A DNA stretch of 64,000 nucleotides, taken from positions 2,294,001 through 2,358,000 of the forward strand of contig NZ_QBDT01000001.1 in the NCBI RefSeq assembly GCF_004124325.1, in the 5' to 3' direction. The position numbers and the translations under genes were made by a program. Positions within the stretch are counted from its first letter, which is position 1. Each line of letters starts with the position of its first letter. Source of the DNA: Streptomyces sp. L2 (GTDB lineage: Bacteria > Actinomycetota > Actinomycetes > Streptomycetales > Streptomycetaceae). The notes under the pieces were generated by a model. The model saw nothing but the letters and a program-made list of their open reading frames with translations, was not told the DNA's origin and ran no database searches. Shown piece by piece: positions 1-10,436 of the stretch.

Positions 1-58
1 CACCGCGCACGGGAAGGTGTTTGCGCGCGTTCCTCGCGCTTTTCGCAGGGCCGCTCAT
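1..58 (-). CDS. cvnC: DUF742 protein CvnC, N-terminal 19 residues only
   Basis: A leftward ATG at 56-58 overlaps the stop codon of the roadblock gene (ATGA overlap) and opens a frame that runs off the left edge. Only about 19 residues are visible, beginning MSGPAKSARN, too few to identify a domain. The assignment rests on position: in Streptomyces conservons the order is kinase-like CvnA, roadblock CvnB, DUF742 protein CvnC, then Ras-like GTPase CvnD. The basic start fits DUF742 proteins, which usually have a short unstructured N-terminus before a winged-helix-like core. Confidence 0.6.
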   Translation of the reverse strand, partial: MSGPAKSARNARKHLPVRG

Positions 59-552
59 CGGGTGCTCCCGGTGGGCTCGGACGTCAGGGACTGGCGCAGT
101 TCGCTGCGGAGTTCGGGGGTGAGGACGTGGCCGGCGCGGCCGACGAAGAGGGCCATGTGGTACGCCACGACGCTCATGTCGCACTCCGCGGAGCCGTGCA
201 CGCCGAGGAGGGAGCCGTCACTGATCGACATCACGAACAGGCTGCCCTCGTCCATGGCGACCATGGTGTGCTTGACCCCGCCGAGGTCCATCAGCCTGGC
301 GGCGCCGAGGGTGAGGCTGCCGATGCCGGAGACGATGGTGGCGAGGTCGGCGGAGGAGCCGCGGGGGCCCCGGGCGGGGCGGGCCTCTCGGGACGCCTGG
401 GTGCGGGCGGGGTCGGAGGACAGGAGCAGCAGGCCGTCGGAGGAGACGACGGCGACGGACTGGATGCCGGGTACTTCCTCGACCAGGTTGGTCAGCAGCC
501 AGTGCAGGTTGCGGGCTTCACTGCTCAGTCCATAGGTACTGGGCGCGGTCAA
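55..552 (-). CDS. cvnB: Roadblock/LC7 domain protein CvnB of a conservon
   Basis: This 165-residue protein has one roadblock/LC7 domain (about residues 12-125). These domains dimerise and regulate small GTPases, here presumably the Ras-like CvnD expected beyond the left edge. The stretch LTNLVEEVPGIQSVAVVSSD followed by a glycine/serine-rich central helix is typical. The start is an unusual TTG at 550-552 that overlaps the cvnA stop codon by four bases, with GGAGG just upstream inside cvnA. Expression is therefore probably translationally coupled to the kinase gene. Streptomyces conservons are thought to form membrane-associated G-protein-like complexes; what this one senses is unknown. Confidence 0.9.
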   Translation of the reverse strand: MTAPSTYGLSSEARNLHWLLTNLVEEVPGIQSVAVVSSDGLLLLSSDPARTQASREARPARGPRGSSADLATIVSGIGSLTLGAARLMDLGGVKHTMVAMDEGSLFVMSISDGSLLGVHGSAECDMSVVAYHMALFVGRAGHVLTPELRSELRQSLTSEPTGSTR

Positions 553-3500
553 CTGCTTGCCTCCTCGGCTGGGCCCCCCGTGACTGGTTCGGTGCGGTTC
601 TCTTCTTCTACGGCCCGGTAGCCGGCCTGTGCGCCCTGGCGGAAGCCGCCGAGCCTGCGGCGGAGGGCTTCGGCGTCGAGGGATGCGGGGCGCTGGCGGG
701 GCGGGGCGGTGGGTGCGGTGATCCTGGGTGTGCGCTTGGGGAGGCCCTTGCTGGTGACCGCCTCGCCTCCGGCTTCGGCGCGGTCTCCGTTCCCACCCGC
801 ACCACCCGTGCGGCTTTCGCCGGGTGCGGGTGTCCCCAGCGGGGCGTCCTCACCGCCGGCGGCCGCGCGTGCGTCGTGGGGAGCGGCGGACTCACCGGTG
901 CCCGTGCGGCTTTCGTCGCCGGGTGCGGGTGGCCCCAGCGGGGCGTCCTCACCGCCCGCGGCCGCGCGTGCGTCGTGGGGAGCGGCGGACTCACCGGTGC
1001 CCGTGCGGCTTTCGTCGCCGGGTGCGGGTGGCCCCAGTGGCGCGTCCTCACCGCCCGCGGCCGCGCGTGCGTCGTGGGGAGCGGCGGACTCGCCGGTGGC
1101 GGGGGCCGGGACAGCGGGGTGCGCGTGGTCCGTGGCGGACGGGCCGTCTGCGGGCCCTGCCGGTTCCTCGGGCTGCCCGGGGGCCGAGGGGTGCGCGGGG
1201 GCCGAGGCGGACGAGCCGTTCCCGGGCTGTGCGGCTTCCTCGGGCTGCCTGGGGGCCGCGAGGTCCGGGAGGAAGAGTTCCATCGTCGTCTCGGCGAACG
1301 TCTCCGGGGGGGCCTTCGGGCGGGACGGCTCCCGGGTGGACGGCTCCTCGGAGGACTCCGGCCGAGTGTGGGTCTCCGTGACCTGGTTCGGGGCGGCGGC
1401 CGCTTCCTGCCCGTCGGCAGCCCACGGGGTACCGAGCTCCTCGATCGCCGCCGGTCCCCCGGCCTCCCGGGCCTTCTCAGCCTTCTCGGCCTCACCGGCC
1501 TCGGTGGCCGCCGCCGGTCCCCCAGCCTCCCCGGCCTCACCGGCCTTCTTGAACTCCCCGACCTCACTGGCCTTCTTGGGCTCCCCGACCTCGTCGGTCC
1601 ACGCCGGTCCTCCGGCCTCCCCGGCCTCCCCGGCCTCGTCAGTCGCCGCCGGTCCCGCGGCCTCCCCGGCTTCCTCGGCCCCCGCGATCGCCGCAGCGTC
1701 CCCGGCCTGCCCGAACTCCTCAGGCGCCGCAGGCTCCCCGGTCTGACCGGCCTCCGCAGGTTCCCCGGCCTCCCGGGCCGTGTGTTCGGCGAGGGCTACC
1801 AGGGGGTCGACAGGCTTGGGGCGGGTGTGGAGGACGTTGGAGTTGGCCTCGGACTCGGCGCCGGGGAGGGTGAAGGTGTGGGTGGGGCCGGAGGCTGTCG
1901 CCGGGGGCGGGACCGCGGCTGTGGGCGGGCCGGTGAGGAGGGACTGGGGCAGGACGACGACCGCCGTGACACCCCCCTGCTTGGGATCGCGGAGCTGGAC
2001 GCGGACACCGTGGCGGTGGGCGAGCCGGGCCACCACGTAGAGGCCGAGGCCGAGACCGTCCTCGCCCTCCTGGTCGTACGGCGCCTCGGGGTCGAACTCG
2101 GTGAGGCGGGTGTTGAGGCGGTCCAGGCGCTCGGCGGCCATGCCGATGCCCTCGTCCTGGACGGAGAGCATGACCTCGCCGGACTCCAGCAGCCAGCCGG
2201 AGACCTCGACGGGCAGGTCGGGCGGGGAGAACGAGGTGGCGTTCTCCATGAGTTCGGCGAGCAGGTGGGAGAGGTCGTCCGCGGCGAATCCGGCCACGTG
2301 GGCGTGGGGCGGGAGGGCCGCGATTCGGACGCGCTCGTAGCGTTCGATCTCGCTGACCGCCGCGCGGACCACGTCGACGAGCGGCACCGGGCCGGGGTGC
2401 TGCTGGACGTGCTCGGTGCCGGCCAGGACGAGCAGGTTCTCGCTGTGGCGGCGCATGACCGTGGCGAAGTGGTCGAGCTTGAACAGCGTGGCCAGCCGGT
2501 CGGGGTCCTGCTCCCGCTCCTCCAGGCCCTCGATGACGGCGAGCTGGCGTTCGACCAGGCCCAGGGTGCGCAGGGCGAGGTTGACGAACGTGCCGCTGAT
2601 GCTGGTGCGCAGTCGCTGCAACTGGTCGGCAGCGTCCGACAGTTCGGCCTTGAGGGCCTCGCGGGCGTCGGCCATCCGCTGCCGCTGGCCGACCAGGTGC
2701 TTGCGGTCGGTCTCCAGGGTGGCGACCCGCTGGTGCAGGGCGACGGCGTGCCCGTGCAGGGCGTTGACGGACCGGACGACCTGGGCGAACTCGTCGTTGC
2801 GGCCGGTGAACGTGACCGGGTCCTGGGCCGCCGGGTCGTCGGACTGCGCGAGCCGGGCCGAGCCGCGCCGCAGCACGGACAGCGGGCGGGTGAGCGTGCG
2901 GGCCATGGCGGTGGCGAGGCCGACGGCGACGAGCATCAGGGCGCCGAGGACGGCGATCCGGATCTCCAGCGCGGTGACGTCGTCGTCCCGGAGCGCTTCG
3001 AGATCCTTGGTGCGGTGGTCGTAGAGGGCTGCCTCCACGCCCCGCATCAGGTCGACCCGTGCGGACAGGGCCGCGTCCAGCTTCTTGGTGCTGGTGGTCA
3101 GCTCGCTGTCGGCGAGGGTGGGCTGGTCGGTGAGCCTGGCGAGGTAGGTGTCGGCGGAGTTGACCTCGGGGCCGGTGACCGTGGAGTCGTAGGAGTCCAC
3201 CGCCGCCTTGGGCGCGGTCTCACGGAAGTCGGCGACGGCCGCGTCGGAGCGCAGGCGGGCCTGCTGGGCGGCGGCGGTGAGGGCGTCGCGCTGTTTGCGG
3301 TCGGCGTCGGTGGTGGTCCTGGTGGTGCTGGGCAGGCCGGTGACGGGGTTGATCACGGTCTGGCTGCTCGTCGGCACGTTCAGCGCGGCGAGCAGCAGGC
3401 CGCGGGCGGCGGCGGACTGCTGGACGGCGGAGTCCAGTTCGGCGAGCGCGTAGGCGCCGGACCCGGCCCGGGGCGGCATCTGCTCGGCCAGTTCGTCGGC

Positions 3501-4007
3501 CATCCGGTGCAGCTCGGTGATCAGCGCCGAGTACGCCTGGTGGGTGCGCAGGGCGTCGGTCTTGCCGGTGAGGGCGGAGCGCCGTACGGCGGCGATGCCG
3601 TCGAGGTCGTGGCGCAGCGCGGCCGGGGTGTCGGTGTCGGCGCGCAGATCCTCGACCTGGCGGTCGACGCGGGCGCTGCGCTGCTCGGAGGGCGCCTTGG
3701 CCTTGGGGCGGCCGGCGGCGACGTAGGAGGTGACCTCGTCGCGCTCGTCGGCGAGGGAGTGGGCGAGGGTGAGCGCGTCCTGGGTGCGGGTGGCCAGGGT
3801 CACCAGGTCCTGGGAGTCGCTGAGGTCCGAGGAGGCGGTGAGGACGGACGGTGCGCCGGCTCCGGCGACGGCCGCGGCGACCACGGCGACGGCGACGATG
3901 AGCCGGGTGCGCACATGGGTCGGGCGGCCGGCGCCGACGGGCGGCTGCTCACCGGTCCCTTCGGGGGCCGTCTGCCTGCCTGTGCGCCGAGGCCGCTTCT
4001 TCTGCAC
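549..4007 (-). CDS. cvnA: Conservon sensor-kinase-like protein CvnA (NIT-HAMP-ATPase)
   Basis: This membrane protein of about 1150 residues heads the conservon. A first membrane segment lies at about residues 35-60. A long extracytoplasmic NIT-type (nitrate/nitrite sensing) domain follows to about 350, then a second membrane segment, a HAMP linker, a DHp-like helical region (LDHFATVMRRHSENLLVLAG) and an HATPase_c domain with an N box (ELMENATSFSPP), DEGIGM and GLGLGLYVVARL. The last 450 residues are disordered and rich in Ala, Pro, Gly and Glu, with a 33-residue unit present three times. I chose a GTG start at 4005-4007 (VQKKRPRR); a TTG four codons upstream is also possible. In characterised conservons CvnA interacts with CvnB-D; whether it phosphorylates anything is unclear. 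A promoter should lie in 4008-4391, which otherwise shows no gene. Confidence 0.9.
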   Translation of the reverse strand: MQKKRPRRTGRQTAPEGTGEQPPVGAGRPTHVRTRLIVAVAVVAAAVAGAGAPSVLTASSDLSDSQDLVTLATRTQDALTLAHSLADERDEVTSYVAAGRPKAKAPSEQRSARVDRQVEDLRADTDTPAALRHDLDGIAAVRRSALTGKTDALRTHQAYSALITELHRMADELAEQMPPRAGSGAYALAELDSAVQQSAAARGLLLAALNVPTSSQTVINPVTGLPSTTRTTTDADRKQRDALTAAAQQARLRSDAAVADFRETAPKAAVDSYDSTVTGPEVNSADTYLARLTDQPTLADSELTTSTKKLDAALSARVDLMRGVEAALYDHRTKDLEALRDDDVTALEIRIAVLGALMLVAVGLATAMARTLTRPLSVLRRGSARLAQSDDPAAQDPVTFTGRNDEFAQVVRSVNALHGHAVALHQRVATLETDRKHLVGQRQRMADAREALKAELSDAADQLQRLRTSISGTFVNLALRTLGLVERQLAVIEGLEEREQDPDRLATLFKLDHFATVMRRHSENLLVLAGTEHVQQHPGPVPLVDVVRAAVSEIERYERVRIAALPPHAHVAGFAADDLSHLLAELMENATSFSPPDLPVEVSGWLLESGEVMLSVQDEGIGMAAERLDRLNTRLTEFDPEAPYDQEGEDGLGLGLYVVARLAHRHGVRVQLRDPKQGGVTAVVVLPQSLLTGPPTAAVPPPATASGPTHTFTLPGAESEANSNVLHTRPKPVDPLVALAEHTAREAGEPAEAGQTGEPAAPEEFGQAGDAAAIAGAEEAGEAAGPAATDEAGEAGEAGGPAWTDEVGEPKKASEVGEFKKAGEAGEAGGPAAATEAGEAEKAEKAREAGGPAAIEELGTPWAADGQEAAAAPNQVTETHTRPESSEEPSTREPSRPKAPPETFAETTMELFLPDLAAPRQPEEAAQPGNGSSASAPAHPSAPGQPEEPAGPADGPSATDHAHPAVPAPATGESAAPHDARAAAGGEDAPLGPPAPGDESRTGTGESAAPHDARAAAGGEDAPLGPPAPGDESRTGTGESAAPHDARAAAGGEDAPLGTPAPGESRTGGAGGNGDRAEAGGEAVTSKGLPKRTPRITAPTAPPRQRPASLDAEALRRRLGGFRQGAQAGYRAVEEENRTEPVTGGPAEEASS
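808..1098 (-). repeat. Three tandem ~99-bp units in the cvnA tail
   Basis: The unit begins GTGCGGCTTTCG on the + strand at 808, 904 and 1003. The first copy is 3 bp shorter. It encodes a 33-residue repeat containing GESAAPHDARAAAGGEDAP in the disordered C-terminal tail of CvnA. Copies two and three are nearly identical, which suggests recent slippage. Unit length is a multiple of three, so the frame is kept. Confidence 0.9.
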
Positions 4008-4391
4008 CGGTGCTCGCAATCCTGAACTCGTCTCCCCAGGGGCCCGGATGGCGCCCCGTCAGCACGGTGCCATGTGGTGCGTACACCCGGTTCGTACGGT
4101 TCCCGACCCTCCCAGCGCCGGTGGGTGGTGGACGCGCATCACCTGACCCGCCACCCGAAGGAGTGAACATCGGAGGAGAGTTGGCGGGCAAGTTCCGGTG
4201 GCGTGCGCGACGCCCTTGTACGGCGGGCCGGTTGGACGCGCGCGGCAGGCTTTGGCAGTATTCGCCGCCACGCGCGCCCGGAGTGCGTCATTCCCTCCCA
4301 AATCAGGCGCCTGACCTGCGAGGCCGTGTCAATTCGGCGGTGCTTGCCAGCCTTTGGCGGACCGGGTGAAGAGGTCGTGCAGACTGGCCGG

Positions 4392-5180
4392 ATGCGTACT
4401 GATCTGGTTTCGGAACCCGGTGACGCGGCCCGCCCCAACGAGGACTGGGCCGGTGTCGGACTACCCGCCTCCGGACAGGGAGGTTGCGTGGTCGTGCTGG
4501 ACGGGGTGACGCCGCCCGGCGGTGCGACGGGCTGTCTGCATCCCGTTCCCTGGTACACGGCGCGGCTCGGCGGGGCGCTGACCGAACTGACCGTTTCCTA
4601 CCGGGATCTGACCCTGACCGAGATCCTCGCGCGTGCGATCGGCCGCACCGCCGACGCCCATGCGGACACCTGTGACCTTTCTCACGTGCGAACACCGCAG
4701 GCAACCGTCGCCGTGGCCCGCTGGTCCGCCGACACGGTGGAGTACCTGGTCCTGTCCGACTCCGTGCTGCTCCTGCGGGCCCCCGGCGGCACGGTCACGC
4801 CCGTCCTGGACGACCGCCTCGCCCGGCTGCCGCGCTCCGCGCTGGCCACGGACGCGCTCGTGGACGCCACCCTGCGCAACCGGGAGGGCGGCTTCTTCAC
4901 GGCCGCCGCCGACCCCGCCGTGGCCTCCCGGGCGGTCGTCGGCACGCTGCCCCGCCGGGAGGTCGGCGCGCTGGTCGCGCTCACGGACGGGGCGGCCCGC
5001 TGGACGGAGAAGTTCGGCGAGGGCGACTGGACGGACCTGTTCGACGTCGTCCAGAAGGAGGGCGCGGGGTCCCTGGTCGAGCGGGTACGGCGGCTGGAGG
5101 CGGCCGACCGGGAGGCGCGGGTGCACCTGGGCCGCGGCAAGACGCACGACGACGCGACGGCGGCCCTCGTGGAGCTGTGA
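4392..5180 (+). CDS. PP2C-family serine/threonine phosphatase-like protein
   Basis: This 262-residue cytoplasmic protein has a compact PP2C layout: an early acidic pair (NEDWAG) and a DGVTPP stretch where metal-binding Asp residues sit, a central sheet (VEYLVLSDSVLLLRAP), an LVALTDGAARW motif, and a C-terminal HDDATAALVEL that matches the last metal-binding motif. Members dephosphorylate Ser/Thr residues, often opposing PknB-type kinases; no substrate is evident here. The ATG at 4392 is taken as the start. A GTG five codons earlier is also in frame, but the GAAGAGG upstream is too close to it. It is divergent from the conservon across a 384-bp gap. Confidence 0.75.
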   Translation: MRTDLVSEPGDAARPNEDWAGVGLPASGQGGCVVVLDGVTPPGGATGCLHPVPWYTARLGGALTELTVSYRDLTLTEILARAIGRTADAHADTCDLSHVRTPQATVAVARWSADTVEYLVLSDSVLLLRAPGGTVTPVLDDRLARLPRSALATDALVDATLRNREGGFFTAAADPAVASRAVVGTLPRREVGALVALTDGAARWTEKFGEGDWTDLFDVVQKEGAGSLVERVRRLEAADREARVHLGRGKTHDDATAALVEL

Positions 5181-5207
5181 GCGGCCCCCGGCCCGCCGGG
5201 CGGGCGG

Positions 5208-5750
5208 CTACGCGTGGGTGTGGTGCGGGCCGGTGCGCCAGGAGCCGTTCAGCTCGTGCAGCAGGCGGGCGAGTTCGGCGACCTCGCGGCGGTCCCAGTG
5301 GGCGAGCTGGTTGACGTAGCGGGCACGGCGGGCCTCGCGGACCTTGCCGACCCGGCCGCGGCCCACGTCCGTGAGCGTCACCAGCCAGGCCCGTCCGTCG
5401 GCCGGATCCGGCTCCCGGGCGACCAGGCCCAGCTCCTCCAGGGCGCGCAGCTGCCGGGACATGGTGGCCTTGCCGACGCCGACGTATGCGGCCAGCTCGG
5501 TGGCGCGCTGCCCACCCAGCTCGTCGAGGCGGATGAGCAGGCCGTACGCCGAGGACTCCAGACCGGGGTGCACCTCGCGGGCCATCTCGCCCTGACTGGC
5601 CCGGGCGCGGCGCAGCAGTACCGTCAACTCGCGTTCCAGCGACAGGAATTCCTGGTCTGCACCACTCGGCGTCACCTCCGCGCCGACGCGCGGTCCACCG
5701 CCGTTTCCGTCCTCGTGCACGTCAGCACCCCTGATCGGTTTCGCAGTCAT
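5208..5750 (-). CDS. MarR-family transcriptional regulator
   Basis: This 180-residue protein has a MarR winged helix-turn-helix in the middle (AYVGVGKATMSRQLRALEELG is the recognition region, then a wing at DPADGRAWLVTLT), flanked by dimerisation helices. MarR proteins are dimeric repressors that often respond to small phenolic or oxidising ligands. The ATG at 5748-5750 has GGAAA upstream and gives family-typical length; an upstream in-frame start would add a tail unlike the family. It converges on the PP2C gene with a 27-bp gap. The target may be itself or the divergent lysozyme gene. Confidence 0.9.
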   Translation of the reverse strand: MTAKPIRGADVHEDGNGGGPRVGAEVTPSGADQEFLSLERELTVLLRRARASQGEMAREVHPGLESSAYGLLIRLDELGGQRATELAAYVGVGKATMSRQLRALEELGLVAREPDPADGRAWLVTLTDVGRGRVGKVREARRARYVNQLAHWDRREVAELARLLHELNGSWRTGPHHTHA

Positions 5751-5962
5751 GAAAGTTTCCGTCAAACGCCCACATTGCCGCAGCTCCGCCAGTATTTCGC
5801 AGGCGTAGACCAACGGCAGCTCCCGGACCCCCTTCCCCGGCGTCATCTACGTGCGTAGCGTCAGGGTCAGTCAACACATGGCATGCCCACGCCAGTGGGT
5901 TACCGGTCACTTCTCACGGATCCCCCCACACGGATCCCCCCACCCCTCCCCGGAGGCACGTC

Positions 5963-6787
5963 ATGCCCGTGCACAGACCCGGCACCATCCGCCCCCGCGG
6001 CCTCGCGGCCCTCGTGACCACGCTGCTCGCGGCCCTCGCTCTCACCCTCCCGCTCACCCCCGCCCACGCCGCGACCACGCCCGCCCGCGGCACCGCCCAC
6101 ATGGGCATGGGCGTCCTCGCCCACGACGGCCGCAGCGGCACGCCCACGAGCAGTGACGCCACCCAGACCGAGGGCGTCGACGTCGCCGGCTACCAGGGCA
6201 ACGTCGCCTGGAGCACCCTGTGGAACAGCGGGGTCCGCTGGGCGTACACGAAGGCCACGGAAGGCACGTACTACACCAACCCGTACTTCGCCCAGCAGTA
6301 CAACGGCTCCTACAACGTCGGCATGATCCGCGGCGCCTACCACTTCGCGACCCCGGACACCACCAGCGGCGCCACCCAGGCCAACTACTTCGTCGACCAC
6401 GGCGGCGGCTGGTCCCGCGACGGCAAGACGCTGCCCGGCGCCCTCGACATCGAGTGGGACCCGTACGGCGCCGCCTGCTACGGCAAGTCGCAGAGCGGCA
6501 TGGTCAGCTGGATCCGCGACTTCCTCAACCAGTACAAGGCCCGCACCGGCCGTGACGCCGTCATCTACACGGCCACCAGCTGGTGGACCCAGTGCACCGG
6601 CAACTACGGCGGCTTCGCCGCCTACAACCCCCTGTGGATCGCCCGCTACTCCTCCACCCCGGGCACCCTGCCGGCCAGCTGGGGCTACTACACGATGTGG
6701 CAGTACACCTCGTCCGGTCCGACCGTCGGCGACCACGACAAGTTCAACGGAGCTCTCGACCGGGTCCAGGCGCTCGCCCTCGGCTGA
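5963..6787 (+). CDS. Secreted GH25 lysozyme (N,O-diacetylmuramidase)
   Basis: This 274-residue secreted muramidase cleaves the beta-1,4 bond between N-acetylmuramic acid and N-acetylglucosamine in peptidoglycan. It starts with an Arg-rich n-region, a hydrophobic core and an AHA-A signal-peptidase site near residue 36. The GH25 barrel runs from about residue 70 to the end, with DVAGYQG at strand 1, AYTKATEGTYY, GAYHFATP, the catalytic DIEWDP motif and a closing WQYTSSG. It closely resembles the cellosyl/Acm-type Streptomyces lysozymes. No extra binding domain is present. It faces lon tail-to-tail across two strong hairpins. Confidence 0.93.
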   Translation: MPVHRPGTIRPRGLAALVTTLLAALALTLPLTPAHAATTPARGTAHMGMGVLAHDGRSGTPTSSDATQTEGVDVAGYQGNVAWSTLWNSGVRWAYTKATEGTYYTNPYFAQQYNGSYNVGMIRGAYHFATPDTTSGATQANYFVDHGGGWSRDGKTLPGALDIEWDPYGAACYGKSQSGMVSWIRDFLNQYKARTGRDAVIYTATSWWTQCTGNYGGFAAYNPLWIARYSSTPGTLPASWGYYTMWQYTSSGPTVGDHDKFNGALDRVQALALG

Positions 6788-6795
6788 GGCGCCCG

Positions 6796-6820
6796 CCTAC
6801 GGCCGCCCCACGGCCGTAGG
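6796..6820. terminator. Perfect 10-bp hairpin after the lysozyme gene
   Basis: CCTACGGCCG at 6796-6805 and its exact complement at 6811-6820 flank a 5-base loop, starting 9 bases after the lysozyme stop. There is no T tract, as is usual in Streptomyces. Confidence 0.7.
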
Positions 6821-6867
6821 CCGGACGTACTCCGGTCGTACCCGGTCGTACTCCGGTTCGTACGGCG

Positions 6868-6901
6868 AAGGCCCGGGCCTCCCTCACGGGACCCGGGCCT
6901 T
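6868..6901. terminator. Bidirectional terminator between lysozyme and lon
   Basis: AAGGCCCGGG (6868-6877) pairs exactly with CCCGGGCCTT (6892-6901) around a 14-base loop, followed by CCCCTTCC. It sits 20 bases past the lon stop, so it can serve both convergent genes. Confidence 0.8.
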
Positions 6902-6920
6902 CCCCTTCCGGCCGCGTCCG

Positions 6921-9341
<2,421 letters not shown>

Positions 9342-9362
9342 GGTCTCCCCTTTGGCAGTGAA

Positions 9363-9383
9363 GTTGAGCTATGCCGACTCAAC
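9363..9383. promoter_or_regulatory. HAIR-type HspR operator upstream of lon
   Basis: The sequence reads GTTGAGC-N7-ACTCAAC. The HAIR consensus is CTTGAGT-N7-ACTCAAG, so the TTGAG/CTCAA core and the spacing match exactly. It lies immediately upstream of lon, where HspR would block transcription until heat shock titrates it. Confidence 0.85.
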
Positions 9384-9455
9384 TACCCGAGGGTGAGTGG
9401 TGTTCCCTTCCCTTGTTCGCTTTGAGCGATCAGGTGCGCGTCAGGGGGTGCGTTG

Positions 9456-10256
9456 TCAGCGCCGTGCGCGGGTGCGGGTGCGGGTGCGGGTGCGTTGTGG
9501 CTTGTCGCGCGGTTCCCCGCGCCCCTGAAGGGGCGCTTCCGCCCATCGGCGTATCAGAGGCCAGGTCGATATGCCTATCGACAGGGCGATCAGGTGGCCC
9601 CAGTTGGTCATGGGGTCCTGGAAGGCCCAGAGGTCCTTCAGGAGGAGGGCGGTGATCAGGGTCAGGAGGGGCCACTTGAGCCACGGGCGGAGGAGGCCGG
9701 AGAGGGCGCCCGCGCTCGCCGCCACGCCGAAACTGATGCCGTAGTCCATGCGGTGGAGGGAGGTCGCAGGGAGGTGGCCGGCCAGGACGGCGAGGCCGAC
9801 GGGGACCTCGGTGGCGAGGGTGGCCAGGACGTGGCCCGCCAGGAAGACGCAGGCCGCGCGGGAGCCGCCGATCCGGCGCTCCAGGGCCGTGAGGACCAGG
9901 ACGAAGGCGAGGGCGTACGGGGAGAGGACGCCGCCCGCGATCCACAGGGCGCTCGCCAGGAGGACCAGGACGGGGGTCCGCACCAGGTGGGCCACGTCGG
10001 TGCTGGAGCCCTGGTAGAGGGCGTGGACGAGGCCCGGGCCGGCGTGGGCGGCGATGACCGAGGTGATGGCGAGAACCGTGGCGTAGGCGAACGTGAAGGG
10101 CGTGCCCGTGGGGGTCGGGAGCAGGTGCCAGGGGCGGGGGCGGGCCTCGGGGGGCGGGGGCGCCGGGAGTGCCGGACCTCGCTGGCGGGGCACGCCGTCG
10201 AGGAGGGGGGCGCCCGCGGGGGCGGGGGGCGCGGGGCTCGTCGCGGTGCGTTCCAC
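9456..10256 (-). CDS. Rhomboid-like integral membrane protein
   Basis: This protein of about 266 residues has a Pro/Ala-rich cytoplasmic N-terminus and five or six hydrophobic segments (examples: FTFAYATVLAITSVIA, TPVLVLLASALWIAGGVL, WPLLTLITALLLKDLW). The DYGISFGVAASAGALSG stretch sits where rhomboid proteases carry GxSG, and the overall pattern fits the actinobacterial rhomboid-like group. The serine context is GISFG rather than a clear GxSG, so proteolytic activity is uncertain. The GTG at 10254-10256 has AAGGAG upstream. The last 20 residues are encoded by a GTGCGG hexamer array and by a dispersed Streptomyces repeat (9505-9536), so the C-terminus is probably variable between strains. Confidence 0.7.
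   Translation of the reverse strand: MERTATSPAPPAPAGAPLLDGVPRQRGPALPAPPPPEARPRPWHLLPTPTGTPFTFAYATVLAITSVIAAHAGPGLVHALYQGSSTDVAHLVRTPVLVLLASALWIAGGVLSPYALAFVLVLTALERRIGGSRAACVFLAGHVLATLATEVPVGLAVLAGHLPATSLHRMDYGISFGVAASAGALSGLLRPWLKWPLLTLITALLLKDLWAFQDPMTNWGHLIALSIGISTWPLIRRWAEAPLQGRGEPRDKPQRTRTRTRTRARR
9467..9496. repeat. GTGCGG hexamer microsatellite
   Basis: About five near-perfect copies of GGTGCG/GTGCGG encode an Arg-Thr-Arg-Thr run at the C-terminus of the rhomboid-like protein. Confidence 0.75.
9505..9536. repeat. Dispersed GTTCCCCGCGCCCCT palindrome, copy 1
   Basis: GCGCGGTTCCCCGCGCCCCT followed by GAAGGGGCGC forms a hairpin-prone element. Related copies lie at 17308-17337 and, inverted, at 62475-62504. 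This copy is inside the 3' end of the rhomboid-like gene. Confidence 0.8.
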
Positions 10257-10436
10257 GGCGCTCCTTCCGTTCAGGGCCCCCACCCTTCGGCGCGGGGCGA
10301 GCCCGTGTCCACGGTCTTCGCCACACGCGAACGTATTCACAGCAACCTCAGAAGCCCCGCGAGCGCCAGTGGCGGCCGCATTCCGCACGCTTAATGCCGG
10401 TGCGGTCACAGTGCGTTGTCAGTGATGATGGCAACC

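Noticed and set aside
808..1098. CRISPR-like spacing of repeats
   Set aside because: The 99-bp units are contiguous coding repeats with no spacers. The same holds for the 36-bp array at 50459-50602. No CRISPR array or cas gene is in the window.
876..4025. A 1049-codon rightward open frame opposite cvnA
   Set aside because: It is the antisense frame of a well-supported kinase gene, Gly/Val/Arg-rich without domains, and is kept open by GC-biased third positions.
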